The notes below the pieces were generated by a model, which was not told the DNA's origin, ran no database searches, and saw only the letters and a program-made list of their open reading frames with translations. DNA of 64,000 nt from Leclercia adecarboxylata (GTDB lineage Bacteria > Pseudomonadota > Gammaproteobacteria > Enterobacterales > Enterobacteriaceae): positions 2,666,001 through 2,730,000 of the forward strand of contig NZ_CP040889.1 of the NCBI RefSeq assembly GCF_006171285.1, in the 5' to 3' direction. Positions 9,379 through 18,201 of this stretch are shown in pieces (position 1 is the stretch's first letter; the number at the start of each line of letters is the position of its first letter). A program made the translations under genes and the position numbers.

Positions 9379-10041
9379 TTAAGGATAGAGGGAAGCGGCA
9401 AGAAGGTAAAAAAATTGCCACAGGATCCAGCCGCCAAACGCGATCAGCACCACCCCCGCCGCGCGCTCCATCTTCCAGATATGGTTGCTTAGCCGCCGCT
9501 GAATGGCAGGCAAGGCGATAACGGAAACCACCGCCAGATCCCACACCAGCACCACCGTCACCATCCAGATGCCGCTGACCGACTGCTGGAGCAGGGTAAC
9601 GTTCGGGCCCAGCAGCGCGGTCATCAGCGCCAGATAGAAGAGCGCATTTTTCGGATTTAATACCGCCGATCCCAGACCAAGCAGGAGTTGCCTGCGTAAG
9701 CCTGGACGCTCCGTCTGCGAATTATCCAGCGCCAGAGTACGGGCGCGGCTGTGGATCAGATGCCAGCCGATCCACAGCAGATACAGGGCTCCCAGTAGCT
9801 CAATGACGTTAAAAAGCAGGGTGAACTGGCGCAGCGCGCTCCAGCCGAGTATCACCAGCAGGATGTAGAGCCCGTTACCCAGGGCGATCCCCACGCACAG
9901 CCCGGCGCTGCCGCGCAGACGGTGGCGGGCGGCAAATCCCATCAGCAAAAAGAAGTCCGGGCCTGGGCTGAGCAGGGCGACGAAATGCGCCAGCGCAAGG
10001 GCCAGAAAAGCGGGCGGAAAGAGAGTGGTGAGCAGTTCCAT
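9379..10041 (-). CDS. LysE/RhtB-family amino acid exporter
   Basis: 220 residues, six predicted membrane segments. The family signature [18 protein letters not shown] is near residue 24 and [18 protein letters not shown] is near 125. Members export amino acids such as lysine, threonine or homoserine across the inner membrane. It lies 4 bases upstream of yjiN and 47 bases downstream of the AraC-type regulator on the same strand. The regulator may control it; this is inference. Confidence 0.9.
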   Translation of the reverse strand: MELLTTLFPPAFLALALAHFVALLSPGPDFFLLMGFAARHRLRGSAGLCVGIALGNGLYILLVILGWSALRQFTLLFNVIELLGALYLLWIGWHLIHSRARTLALDNSQTERPGLRRQLLLGLGSAVLNPKNALFYLALMTALLGPNVTLLQQSVSGIWMVTVVLVWDLAVVSVIALPAIQRRLSNHIWKMERAAGVVLIAFGGWILWQFFYLLAASLYP

Positions 10042-10088
10042 AGTGACCTCATCAGCAAAACTGAGGTCAGGCTACAGAGGGGCGGGCG

Positions 10089-10832
10089 CTAATTATTGTC
10101 GGATATTGATCGCCCGGTGGCGTACTGGCGCGGCGTGGCGGCAGCGTAGCTGACAAAGGTTTTATGGAAATGGCTCTGATCGGCAAAGCCGCTCTGGTAG
10201 CTGACGTCGGCGATGTCATCCCCGGCGCGCAGACGCGCTTTGGCGAACTCGACTCGGGAAATTGCCAGGAAAGTGCCGGGCGTCAGGCCGGTATCCTGCT
10301 TAAAGGTTCTGATAAGTGTCTCTTTGCGCAGTGAAAAGCGCCGGGCCAGAACATCCAGCGAGGGCGGTTCCTGCAGGCTGTGGCGTAAGGTCTGCAGCAG
10401 GGCAAGGCTTGAGGGACGAAGAGGGTCAGGCGGAGCGCTATTTTCTGTAAGCCCCGAGAGCAGAGTAGCGATCGCCTCGGGGGAGAGGGTGTCAACCACC
10501 GCCAGATACTGGCGGAACAGCGCCTCGCTGCGGATCACCTGCATGGCGGGCTCAATATCGGTATCGAGATAAAGCATGTGATAGCTGCGGGGCTGCCCCT
10601 CAACGGGGTTACAGCTGTGGGCCATATGCGCCGGAATGACAATCAGATCGCCCGGGTAGAGGGTGAACGGTTCGCCGTTGCAGGTGCAGCAGGTTTGCCC
10701 CTCAAGGATCGCGCCAATAGAAAGCTGCGCATGGCTGTGACGCTTATAGGCCTGGGTGCTCTGCCAGGTACTGCGCAACTCCACGCCGGGCTGGCGGATA
10801 AAGGTCTGATTGACGTGACGGGTATGGGTCAT
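10089..10832 (-). CDS. AraC-family transcriptional regulator
   Basis: 247 residues from the ATG at 10832 (MTHTRHVNQTFIRQPG); longer frames run back into the repeat array and are not credible. The N-terminal cupin half contains the metal-like pattern KRHSHAQLSIG. The C-terminal pair of helix-turn-helices reads LDVLARRFSLRKETLIRTFK and IADVSYQSGFADQSHFHKTF. This AraC subtype often sits beside LysE-type exporters, as here. The ligand is unknown. Confidence 0.9.
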   Translation of the reverse strand: MTHTRHVNQTFIRQPGVELRSTWQSTQAYKRHSHAQLSIGAILEGQTCCTCNGEPFTLYPGDLIVIPAHMAHSCNPVEGQPRSYHMLYLDTDIEPAMQVIRSEALFRQYLAVVDTLSPEAIATLLSGLTENSAPPDPLRPSSLALLQTLRHSLQEPPSLDVLARRFSLRKETLIRTFKQDTGLTPGTFLAISRVEFAKARLRAGDDIADVSYQSGFADQSHFHKTFVSYAAATPRQYATGRSISDNN

Positions 10833-10908
10833 GGCGACTACCGGTTGGAGGGGTATGGGGGTTATAACATGCTGTGCGATCAAAACAAGAATTAACCTCG
10901 GTGGAATT

Positions 10909-11236
10909 TTCCCCCCGGTGGCGCTGTGCTTACCGGGGCTACAGGACCGTAGGCCTGATAAGCGAAGCGCCATCAGGCGTTTTTCCCCGGTGGTGCTACG
11001 CTAACCGGGGCTACAGGACCCGTAGGCCTGATAAACGAAGTGCCATCAGGCGCTTTCCCCCGGTGGCGCTGCGCTTACCGGGGCTACAGGACCCGTAGGC
11101 CTGATAAACGAAGTGCCATCAGGCGCTTTCCCCCGGTGGCGCTTTGCTTACCGGGGCTACAGGACCCGTAGGCCTGATAAGCGAAGCGCCATCAGGCGCT
11201 TTTCCCCCGGTGGCGCTGCGCTTACCGGGGCTACAA
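10909..11236. repeat. Tandem BIME array, about 4.5 units of 72-74 bases
   Basis: Five copies of a CCGGTGGCGCTGCGCTTACC arm, with CCGG cores near 10915, 10987, 11060, 11133 and 11207. Four are followed by a GTAGGCCTGATAARCGAAGY arm ending in GCCATCAGGCG. The two arms are oppositely oriented REP-like sequences, so each unit is a BIME. Sequence differences between copies are few, pointing to recent tandem expansion. The array separates the AraC gene from the AT-rich T6SS islet. No CRISPR-like unique spacers are present. Confidence 0.9.
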
Positions 11237-11454
11237 AGTGTGTGCCGGTTTGCTTTTGTGTTTCTGGATGACCCCGTTTTATACTCAACTATTTTAATTA
11301 CCCAAAATAGTAAAAACACATATGGCTAATTTTGGTGATATAAATAATTTATTTATAGATGACATGAATGTTATTTTTAGCTCGCAAATAATTATTTGTT
11401 TAAGGCGAATGAAGTGATATAAAGTTTAAGGCTTATAAAAAGGAGGTAGATATC

Positions 11455-12147
11455 ATGGTAGATACTGCTATTTTCATTGGAGATATAGCTACAGATGATG
11501 TGAAAAAAATCGCTAACCGAATAGTTGATATTCTTGTATCACCGGGTGTCATTCCTGGCTTAATAAATGGAGCGCTTACTGTTCCTCTTGACCTTGGATA
11601 CCTTGCCATAGGCTATTTTGACACAGACTCTCGCTTTAAGCATCAAACTGAACGAATCCGCATGGCGGAGGCAATTCATAACGATATTTTAAATTATGAC
11701 CACGTTACAAACGCAGTTGTGATGATCTTTGAAAAATTTAATAAATATCTCTCTATAAGCCAGCAAAATAGTGTTTATCGTGGCGTTGTTTCATCCGTTG
11801 CAGGTCGCTTAGTCACCGCGAAAATTATCTCTTCTATAGGAGCAGCCGTTCTGACACGTGTCTCGTTTATTGGCGCTGCGTCCGCTAACAGCTGGATCGG
11901 TAAGGTCACCATGCTGTTGCTTATAGGGGGGATGGCGGAGCGTTCCATAAGTGTGTCAGAAGAGCTTTCTATCAAAGTGCCTGAAATTTATCAATTACTT
12001 CGTCCACATGATTACGATCTGTCTTATTTTCTTTTTGAGCCTGCTGTAAAACCATTTGTTGAAGCAATCCATATAGCTAATCAACTGGGACAGCCTTACT
12101 TCAATAAAATAATTGAGATCGTTGAGAGCCAATTAAATGTCAATTAA
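11455..12147 (+). CDS. Putative T6SS effector with membrane-inserting central region
   Basis: 230 residues, strong ribosome site AAAGGAGG before ATG. I cannot assign a named family with certainty. The protein lacks a signal peptide. It has a polar N-terminal half with VSPGVIPGLINGALTVPLDL, a hydrophobic glycine/alanine-rich centre at about 118-160 (AKIISSIGAAVLTRVSFIG, WIGKVTMLLLIGGM), and a mixed C-terminus. It overlaps a small membrane protein gene, which is followed by hcp. That layout resembles a pore-forming effector with immunity protein (the Ssp6/Sip6 type of Serratia is one comparison, unverified). AT-rich relative to its neighbours, so probably acquired. Confidence 0.55.
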   Translation: MVDTAIFIGDIATDDVKKIANRIVDILVSPGVIPGLINGALTVPLDLGYLAIGYFDTDSRFKHQTERIRMAEAIHNDILNYDHVTNAVVMIFEKFNKYLSISQQNSVYRGVVSSVAGRLVTAKIISSIGAAVLTRVSFIGAASANSWIGKVTMLLLIGGMAERSISVSEELSIKVPEIYQLLRPHDYDLSYFLFEPAVKPFVEAIHIANQLGQPYFNKIIEIVESQLNVN

Positions 12148-12376
12148 CAACCTCTCTTCAGGCTTTAAAAAAATTTCACGCACGCTTGTATCAAGCATTG
12201 TCTTTATCTGGAATTTCATCGAGTCAGCATTATTTATAGGTGGCTTAATAATGAGCATCATGCTGCCTGTCGCATGGCCTATGAAGTTTTTTTATGCTGC
12301 TGTATGGCTGGTCTTATTCTACATATGTTCGAAAGTAGTTGGTATGTTAGAAAATTATCGTAACAGGAAAAATTGA
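12137..12376 (+). CDS. Small two-helix membrane protein, candidate immunity protein
   Basis: 79 residues. Two hydrophobic segments (SIVFIWNFIESALFIGGLIM and FFYAAVWLVLFYICSKVVG) are separated by a short loop, with a basic C-terminus (NYRNRKN). The start overlaps the end of the preceding gene by 11 bases, implying translational coupling, and hcp follows after 15 bases. A small inner-membrane protein coupled to a possible membrane-acting toxin would fit an immunity role; this is inferred from context only. Confidence 0.6.
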   Translation: MSINNLSSGFKKISRTLVSSIVFIWNFIESALFIGGLIMSIMLPVAWPMKFFYAAVWLVLFYICSKVVGMLENYRNRKN

Positions 12377-12391
12377 AAAGAGGGAAATGAT

Positions 12392-12871
12392 ATGTCAAAT
12401 CCAGCTTATTTATGGTTAACGGATGAAAATGGCTCTCCTGTAGTTGGAGGGTGTTGCGTCCTGGGGCGTGTAGGATCTATCGAGATAAAGTCGTTGTCAC
12501 ATCACATGACTATTCCAACAGATTCGAGTACGGGGAAGTTAACCGGTACGCGTATCCATACGCCAATTTTGTTTCAAAAAGAGTTTGACCGGGTAACCCC
12601 TCTTTTATATCGCGCTATTAGTCGTGGATATACCCTCAAATCAGCAGAAATAAAAATGTATCAAATAGTAGATGCAGGCAGGGAGGTCGAATATTTTAAT
12701 ATCTTTATGGAAAACGTAAAAATCACGGGTATTACACCCAGCCTTCATCCGGGTTCCGGTACTGGAACACATTTAGAAAACATTGAGCTTCGCTACGAGT
12801 CTATTCAGTGGAAGTATGTTGATGGAAACATCGCCTTTAAGGACAGCTGGAACGAACGCTGTGTGGCATGA
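12392..12871 (+). CDS. hcp: Hcp-family type VI secretion tube protein (orphan)
   Basis: 159 residues, typical Hcp1 length. Family features: the N-terminal strand AYLWLTDENGSPVVGG, GSIEIKSLSHHMTIP, the conserved HTPILFQKEFDRVTPLLYRA segment, and the C-terminal ENIELRYESIQWKYVDG. Hcp hexamers stack into the T6SS tube and carry small effectors in their lumen. No other T6SS gene (tss/vgrG) lies in the window, so this is an orphan copy that would need a main cluster elsewhere. The two genes before it are the likely cargo and its protector. Confidence 0.92.
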   Translation: MSNPAYLWLTDENGSPVVGGCCVLGRVGSIEIKSLSHHMTIPTDSSTGKLTGTRIHTPILFQKEFDRVTPLLYRAISRGYTLKSAEIKMYQIVDAGREVEYFNIFMENVKITGITPSLHPGSGTGTHLENIELRYESIQWKYVDGNIAFKDSWNERCVA

Positions 12872-12894
12872 GTGCCCTGTACTCAACAAAAACA

Positions 12895-12924
12895 TGCCAC
12901 CTCCGGGTGGCCCCCCTCTTTTAT
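12895..12924 (+). terminator. Hairpin downstream of hcp
   Basis: GCCACC and GGTGGC arms around a TCCG loop, followed by a C/T-rich run (CCCCCCTCTTTTAT), 26 bases after the hcp stop. The stem is short and the T-run is interrupted, so termination may be inefficient. Confidence 0.5.
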
Positions 12925-12996
12925 ACCCAACTTTACCTTCATACCCAGCTATTTTGACTACCCTTAATACCCCAAGCGGTAAAAAAGGAGGCAACA

Positions 12997-14367
12997 ATGG
13001 CCTATCAGACAGTGAATCCTGCCAACAACAAACTCATCAAAGAATATCCTTCTCATACTGATGCTGACGTCGAAGCGGCGCTGAAAACGGCTGATGCGCT
13101 CTACCATTCCGACTGGTCAAAAGGCAGCATCGACAAGCGCCTGGCGGTGCTGCACAAGCTGGCGGATCTCATTGATTCCCGCAGCGAAGAGCTGGCAAAA
13201 ATCGCCAGCGTGGAGATGGGGAAACTCATTGCCCAGAGCCGCGGCGAGGTAAAACTCTGCGCGCAGATCGCTCGTTACTATGCGGATAACGCGAAGCAGC
13301 ATCTCGCCCCGGTGAAATACCCGTCGGAGCTCGGCGAGGCGTGGGTTGAGCATCACCCCATCGGCGTGGTGATGGCCGTGGAGCCGTGGAACTTCCCCTA
13401 TTACCAGCTGATGCGCGTGCTGGCCCCGAACCTCGCGGCAGGTAACCCGGTGATCGCCAAACATGCCAGCATCGTGCCGCACTGTGCCGAAACCTTCGCC
13501 CACCTTGTGCGTGAAGCCGGTGCCCCGGACGGAGCCTGGACCAACCTGTTTATCTCTTCAGATCAGGTAGCGAAGATCATCGCGGACGACCGTGTGCAGG
13601 GTGCAGCGCTCACCGGGTCTGAAAAGGCCGGTAGCGTGGTGGCGGCTCAGGCGGCGAAGCACATCAAAAAATCGACCCTCGAACTGGGCGGTAACGACGT
13701 ATTCGTAGTGCTCGACGATGCAGACCTGGAGAAGGCGGTGAAGATTGGCGTCAACGCGCGCCTTGCCAACGCCGGGCAGGTCTGTACCGCGGCTAAGCGC
13801 TTTATTCTGCACGAGAAAATCGCGGAGCAGTTCCTGACTAAATACACCGAGGCCTTTAAGCAGGTGAAGATCGGCGATCCGCTGGATGAGAGCACCACGC
13901 TTGGCCCGCTCTCCTCAAAAGACGCGCTGGAAACCCTGACCAGACAGGTAGAAGAGGCGGTGAAAAACGGCGCGACGCTGCACTACGGCGGCAAGCCGGT
14001 GCAGGGTGAGGGCAGCTTCTTTGAACCGACCATCCTGACCAACATCACTCGCGATAACCCGGCGTACTTCGAGGAGTTCTTCGGGCCGGTGGCGCAGATC
14101 TACGTGGTGAAAGACGACGAGGAGGCGGTCAAACTCGCCAACGACTCGCACTACGGTCTGGGCGGCGCGATCTTCAGCAAAGACACCGATCGCGCTAAAA
14201 AGATGGCCTCGAAAATCGAGACCGGGATGGTGTGGATCAACTGGCTCACCGATACCGCCGCAGAGCTGCCGTTTGGCGGCGTGAAGCGTTCCGGTTACGG
14301 GCGTGAGCTGTCGGATCTGGGGATCAAAGAGTTTGTGAACCAGAAGCTGGTGGTGATCCGCCGATAG
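12997..14367 (+). CDS. Aldehyde dehydrogenase, succinate-semialdehyde dehydrogenase-like
   Basis: 456 residues, start preceded by AAAGGAGG. Motifs: general base Glu229 in TLELGGND, catalytic Cys263 in NAGQVCTAAKR, MAVEPWNFPYYQLMR and PFGGVKRSGYGREL. The NAGQVCTAAKR type and overall length resemble the short succinate-semialdehyde dehydrogenases such as E. coli Sad, though the match by eye is only moderate, so no symbol is given. Succinate semialdehyde is an end product of the hpa pathway further on, which makes this a plausible partner, but it is not in the hpa operon. Confidence 0.9.
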   Translation: MAYQTVNPANNKLIKEYPSHTDADVEAALKTADALYHSDWSKGSIDKRLAVLHKLADLIDSRSEELAKIASVEMGKLIAQSRGEVKLCAQIARYYADNAKQHLAPVKYPSELGEAWVEHHPIGVVMAVEPWNFPYYQLMRVLAPNLAAGNPVIAKHASIVPHCAETFAHLVREAGAPDGAWTNLFISSDQVAKIIADDRVQGAALTGSEKAGSVVAAQAAKHIKKSTLELGGNDVFVVLDDADLEKAVKIGVNARLANAGQVCTAAKRFILHEKIAEQFLTKYTEAFKQVKIGDPLDESTTLGPLSSKDALETLTRQVEEAVKNGATLHYGGKPVQGEGSFFEPTILTNITRDNPAYFEEFFGPVAQIYVVKDDEEAVKLANDSHYGLGGAIFSKDTDRAKKMASKIETGMVWINWLTDTAAELPFGGVKRSGYGRELSDLGIKEFVNQKLVVIRR

Positions 14368-14379
14368 GCATTTATCCGA

Positions 14380-14402
14380 CCCTCTCCCCACAGGGGAGAG
14401 GG
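14380..14402. repeat. CCCTCTCCCC / GGGGAGAGGG hairpin element
   Basis: Perfect 10-base inverted arms around ACA, 12 bases after the aldehyde dehydrogenase stop. The same hairpin recurs near 18165, 19436, 52966, 53526, 53820 and 57992. There is no T-run, so it is a repeat rather than a clear intrinsic terminator. Confidence 0.8.
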
Positions 14403-14572
14403 AATAAACCCGCGCCTTAAAGTGATTCGCATAAATGTGACATAAGATTATATCTGTGTCATTAATTAGCTAGCGCCCTCACAATTCACAGAGAAACAAT
14501 CCCCTGTTTCTGGATAAGCATTGACCTGTTGCTAGTATGAAACCGCTAATCATACACCTGCAAGAGGATACA

Positions 14573-17110
14573 ATGATAAACAGAAACCGTATGATCGTGA
14601 ACTGTATTGTGGCATCCCTGGCCTGCACATGGACCCTGACAGCGCGAGCTGAAACCCCCTCAACCGAAGTCAAAATCGTGCGCGATGAGTACGGCATGCC
14701 GCATATCTACGCCGATGATACCTACCGCCTGTTCTATGGTTACGGCTATGTCGTCGCCCAGGATCGCCTGTTCCAGATGGAGATGGCGCGACGCAGCACC
14801 CAGGGACAGGTGGCGGAAGTGCTGGGCCAAACCTTTGTTAAATTCGACAAGGACATTCGCCAGAACTTCTGGCCGGAGACGATCCGCGCGCAGATTGATG
14901 CCCTGGACGCCGATGACAAAGCCATTCTGCAGGGCTATGCCGACGGGATGAACGCCTGGATAGACCAGGTCAACCGCGATCCCGGCAAGCTGCTGCCAAA
15001 GCAGTTCACCACCTTCGGCTTTGCGCCAAAACGCTGGGAAGCCTTCGACGTGGCGATGGTGTTTGTTGGCACCATGGCGAACCGTTTTTCGGACGCTAAT
15101 AGCGAAATCGACAATCTGGCTCTGCTCACCGCGCTAAAAGATAAATACGGCGAAAAAGGGATGGCGGTGTTTAACCAGCTGAAATGGCTGGTGAACCCGG
15201 CGGCGCCCACCACCATCGCCCCGCAGGAGAGTCAGTATCCGGTTAAATTCGATCTGACCACCACCCAGACCGCCGCGCTGCTGCCGCGCTACGACATGAC
15301 GCCGCCGATGCTGGACCGGCCAGCGAAAGGGGATGATGGCGGGCTGCTGGCGCTGACCTCGGCGCAAAACCGCGAGACTATCATGGCGCAGTTCGTCCAC
15401 GGTGGCGCTAACGGTCTGGCGGGGTATCCCACCACCAGCAACATGTGGGTGCTGGGCAAAAGCAAATCACAGGACGCCAAAGCGATCATGGTCAATGGCC
15501 CGCAGTTTGGCTGGTATGCGCCAGCCTACACCTACGGCATCGGCTTACACGGCGCGGGCTATGATGTGACGGGGAATACGCCGTTCGCCTATCCGGGGCT
15601 GGTGTTTGGCCATAACGGCACCATCTCCTGGGGATCGACCGCCGGGTTCGGCGATGATGTCGACATCTTTGCGGAACAACTCTCTGCCGATAAACCCGGC
15701 TACTACCTGCATAACGGCGAGTGGGTGAAGATGCTCAGCCGGGAAGAGACGATCAAGGTCAAAGACGGGCAGCCGGAGACCTTTACCGTTTACCGCACCC
15801 TTCACGGCAACGTGATCAAGACCGACACCGCCACCCAGACGGCCTATGCCAAAGCCCGCGCCTGGGAGGGTAAAGAGGTGGCGTCTCTGCTGGCCTGGAC
15901 CCATCAGATGAAGGCCAAAAACTGGCAGGAGTGGACGCAGCAGGCGGCGAAGCAGGCGCTGACCATCAACTGGTACTACGCGGATATCGACGGCAATATC
16001 GGCTATGTCCATGGCGGGGCCTATCCGAAGCGCCAGCCGGGGCACGATCCGCGCCTGCCGGTGCCGGGTACCGGCAAGTGGGACTGGCAGGGGCTGCTGT
16101 CGTTCGATCTCAATCCAAAGGTCTACAACCCGAAATCGGGCTATATCGCCAACTGGAACAACTCTCCGCAGCAGGGGTATCCGGCCTCGGATCTTTTTGC
16201 CTTCCTGTGGGGCAGTGCGGATCGCGTGACTGAGATCAGCCAGCTTATCGATAAACAACCCACCTTCACTTACGAACAGGCCTGGGATCTGATTAAGCAA
16301 ACCAGCCGTCAGGATCTGACCCGTCGGCTGTTTTTACCTTCCCTGCAAAATGCCACTGCGCAACTGCCGGGAGAGGATCCGCGTCAGCAGATGGTGAAAT
16401 TGCTCAGCGACTGGGACGGGGAGAACCTGCTCAATGACGACGGCAAAACCCTGCAACAGCCGGGCTCGGCGATCCTCAATGCCTGGCTGACCAGCATGCT
16501 GAAGCAGACCGTCGCGGCGGCGGTACCGCAGCCGTTCGACAAGTGGTACAGCGCCAGCGGGTATGAAACCACCCAGGACGGGCCGACCGGTTCGCTGAAC
16601 ATCAGCGTGGGGGCGAAGCTGCTGTATGAGGCATTGCAGGGGGACAAGTCCGCGATCCCGCAGACGGTGGATCTGTTTAACGGCAAGCCGCAGCAGGAGG
16701 TGATTTTAGCCGCCCTGCAAGAGGCCTGGCAGACGCTGTCGAAGCAGTACGGCAACGACATCGCTCAGTGGAAAACCCCGGCGATGGCGCTGACCTTCCG
16801 CGCGAACAACTTCTTTGGCGTGCCCCAGGCGGCCCCGGAAGAGGCGGTGCATCAGGCGGAGTATCAGAACCGCGGTACGGAGAACGACATGATTGTCTTC
16901 TCGCCGACCTCGCAAAAAGCGCCGGTGCTGGCGTGGGATGTGATGGCCCCCGGGCAGAGCGGTTTTATCGCTCCGGACGGTACGCCGGATAAGCACTATC
17001 GCGATCAGCTTAAGATGTATGAAACCTTCGGGCGTAAACCGCTGTGGTTAACCCCGCAGGAGGTGGCGGCGCATCAGGAGTCGCAGGAAGTGTTGCAGGT
17101 GCAACGGTAA
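14573..17110 (+). CDS. pac: Penicillin G acylase precursor
   Basis: 845 residues from the ATG at 14573 (AGAGGA upstream). This is one residue shorter than the 846 I recall for E. coli PGA. Order: signal peptide of about 26 residues ending TLTARA, alpha chain ([19 protein letters not shown]), spacer peptide, then the autocatalytic cleavage site with the Ntn nucleophile Ser289 in [12 protein letters not shown], and the beta chain. The enzyme acts in the periplasm and hydrolyses phenylacetylated amides and related esters. PAA-type products and 4-hydroxyphenylacetate link it functionally to the hpa cluster, also present in E. coli W. All key regions look intact. The 205-base upstream gap is AT-rich; I see a TGTGACATAAGA sequence near 14436 but no convincing CRP palindrome. 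Confidence 0.96.
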   Translation: MINRNRMIVNCIVASLACTWTLTARAETPSTEVKIVRDEYGMPHIYADDTYRLFYGYGYVVAQDRLFQMEMARRSTQGQVAEVLGQTFVKFDKDIRQNFWPETIRAQIDALDADDKAILQGYADGMNAWIDQVNRDPGKLLPKQFTTFGFAPKRWEAFDVAMVFVGTMANRFSDANSEIDNLALLTALKDKYGEKGMAVFNQLKWLVNPAAPTTIAPQESQYPVKFDLTTTQTAALLPRYDMTPPMLDRPAKGDDGGLLALTSAQNRETIMAQFVHGGANGLAGYPTTSNMWVLGKSKSQDAKAIMVNGPQFGWYAPAYTYGIGLHGAGYDVTGNTPFAYPGLVFGHNGTISWGSTAGFGDDVDIFAEQLSADKPGYYLHNGEWVKMLSREETIKVKDGQPETFTVYRTLHGNVIKTDTATQTAYAKARAWEGKEVASLLAWTHQMKAKNWQEWTQQAAKQALTINWYYADIDGNIGYVHGGAYPKRQPGHDPRLPVPGTGKWDWQGLLSFDLNPKVYNPKSGYIANWNNSPQQGYPASDLFAFLWGSADRVTEISQLIDKQPTFTYEQAWDLIKQTSRQDLTRRLFLPSLQNATAQLPGEDPRQQMVKLLSDWDGENLLNDDGKTLQQPGSAILNAWLTSMLKQTVAAAVPQPFDKWYSASGYETTQDGPTGSLNISVGAKLLYEALQGDKSAIPQTVDLFNGKPQQEVILAALQEAWQTLSKQYGNDIAQWKTPAMALTFRANNFFGVPQAAPEEAVHQAEYQNRGTENDMIVFSPTSQKAPVLAWDVMAPGQSGFIAPDGTPDKHYRDQLKMYETFGRKPLWLTPQEVAAHQESQEVLQVQR

Positions 17111-17126
17111 GAGTGAGTGCAGTTTT

Positions 17127-17192
17127 GCCCGGCGGCGCTGCGCTTGCACGGGCCTACGTGATCCGTAGGCTTGATAAGCGCAGCGCCATCAG
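17127..17192. repeat. REP/BIME-type pair between pac and yfaZ
   Basis: GCCCGGCGGCGCTGCGCTTG arm followed by GTAGGCTTGATAAGCGCAGC arm and GCCATCAGG, between two convergent gene ends. Confidence 0.8.
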
Positions 17193-17197
17193 GTGCT

Positions 17198-17743
17198 TTA
17201 GAAGCTTACGCCGCCGCCAACGTAGGCGCCGTCAATCAGGGTGTGGTTCGGGCGGCCGTCTTTGCCATCAACGCTCACGTGGCGGTAACCCACTTTCAGC
17301 GTGACGGGTTTGACCGGGGTCCAGCTCACGCCGCCGTTGGCTTCAACGTAGTTTTTCACGCTGTTGTTCAGCCCTTCCGGGGCGACATAACCTTCACCGA
17401 ACACGTTAATGCTGTCGGTCAGAGCAACGTTTACGCCGCCGCCGACAGGGAACGCCACGCCGTTATCGCCTTTTTTTGGCCCGATGTAGATGGCTTTTGC
17501 CCCCGCATTCAGCATTACCGGGCCCACTTCAACGTTGTAGCCCGCGCCAACGCCGCCGGTCTGGGTGCCGTCGTCGGTGTTTTTCAGCCAGTTGCTTTCG
17601 GCATACAGACCTGAGGAAGATTTACCCATCTCAAGGTTCAGGTTGGTAAAGTTTTTGCTCTGCTCAATGCTGCCGCCCATCGCCATCGCGGAGCCAGAGA
17701 TCGCGGTCAGTGCAGAAAGAATGAAGATATTAAGCTTTTTCAT
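17198..17743 (-). CDS. yfaZ: YfaZ-family outer membrane protein
   Basis: 181 residues. Signal peptide MKKLNIFILSALTAISGSAM followed by AMGGS; then amphipathic strands and a strongly conserved C-terminus with VKPVTLKVGYRHVSVDGKDG and LIDGAYVGGGVSF, ending in phenylalanine as outer-membrane beta-barrels do. Glycine- and serine-rich loops (GKSSSGLYAESNWL) fit the family. The role in cells is not established. E. coli yfaZ is at a different locus, so this may be a paralogue; the symbol is by family only. Confidence 0.82.
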   Translation of the reverse strand: MKKLNIFILSALTAISGSAMAMGGSIEQSKNFTNLNLEMGKSSSGLYAESNWLKNTDDGTQTGGVGAGYNVEVGPVMLNAGAKAIYIGPKKGDNGVAFPVGGGVNVALTDSINVFGEGYVAPEGLNNSVKNYVEANGGVSWTPVKPVTLKVGYRHVSVDGKDGRPNHTLIDGAYVGGGVSF

Positions 17744-18201
17744 GTTTTATGCCTCGTCATCTAATTTGTCTGCGCACACCCTAACAGGCGAGGTTTACGG
17801 CTGCAAATGTGACCATGAGCGAGGTTTTATGCTGATTTTGTTTGGAAATTGTGCTGATGATGTGTTTGAAAGGTTTCGATACCGCCGCGTCAATCGTTAA
17901 GTTTTTCACGTTGAGAGGCGGTTTAGATTATTGGCTAAATAGAAGCTGAACGGTGGGGAAAAACTGGTTAGCCATGAATTAATTGGAGTTCTTATAATTT
18001 CCAATAATGTTTCTGATGTAACAGATAAATACGTGGATTTACATTTTGAGCGGTAACTTTACTGCCTTTCGCCCGGCTGCCCCCGGTGGCGCTGCGCTTA
18101 CCGGAGCTACATGACCGTAGGCCTGATAAGCGCAGCGCCATCAGGCATTTTCCCCTCACCCTAACCCTCTCCCCATAGGGGAGAGGGGACAGTCTGTGCG
18201 G
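17744..18201. other. 458-base intergenic region without a gene
   Basis: The part next to yfaZ holds its promoter. 17900-18060 is AT-rich and I see no coding frame or recognisable RNA. A REP pair lies at 18079-18147 (CCGGTGGCGCTGCGCTTACC ... GATAAGCGCAGCGCCATCAG). A CCCTCTCCCC/GGGGAGAGGG hairpin at 18165-18187 is preceded by CCCCTCACCCTAA. Confidence 0.7.

Noticed and set aside
10874..11098. Open frame of 74 codons through the BIME array
   Set aside because: It is a translation of repeat units and starts within the AraC upstream region.
10909..11236. Regularly spaced repeats that could be taken for CRISPR
   Set aside because: The whole 72-74-base unit repeats, with no unique spacers between short repeats, and the unit is made of REP arms.
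14430..14460. CRP site upstream of pac
   Set aside because: TGTGACATAAGA is present but the second half-site is not; CRP control is only known from E. coli pac.
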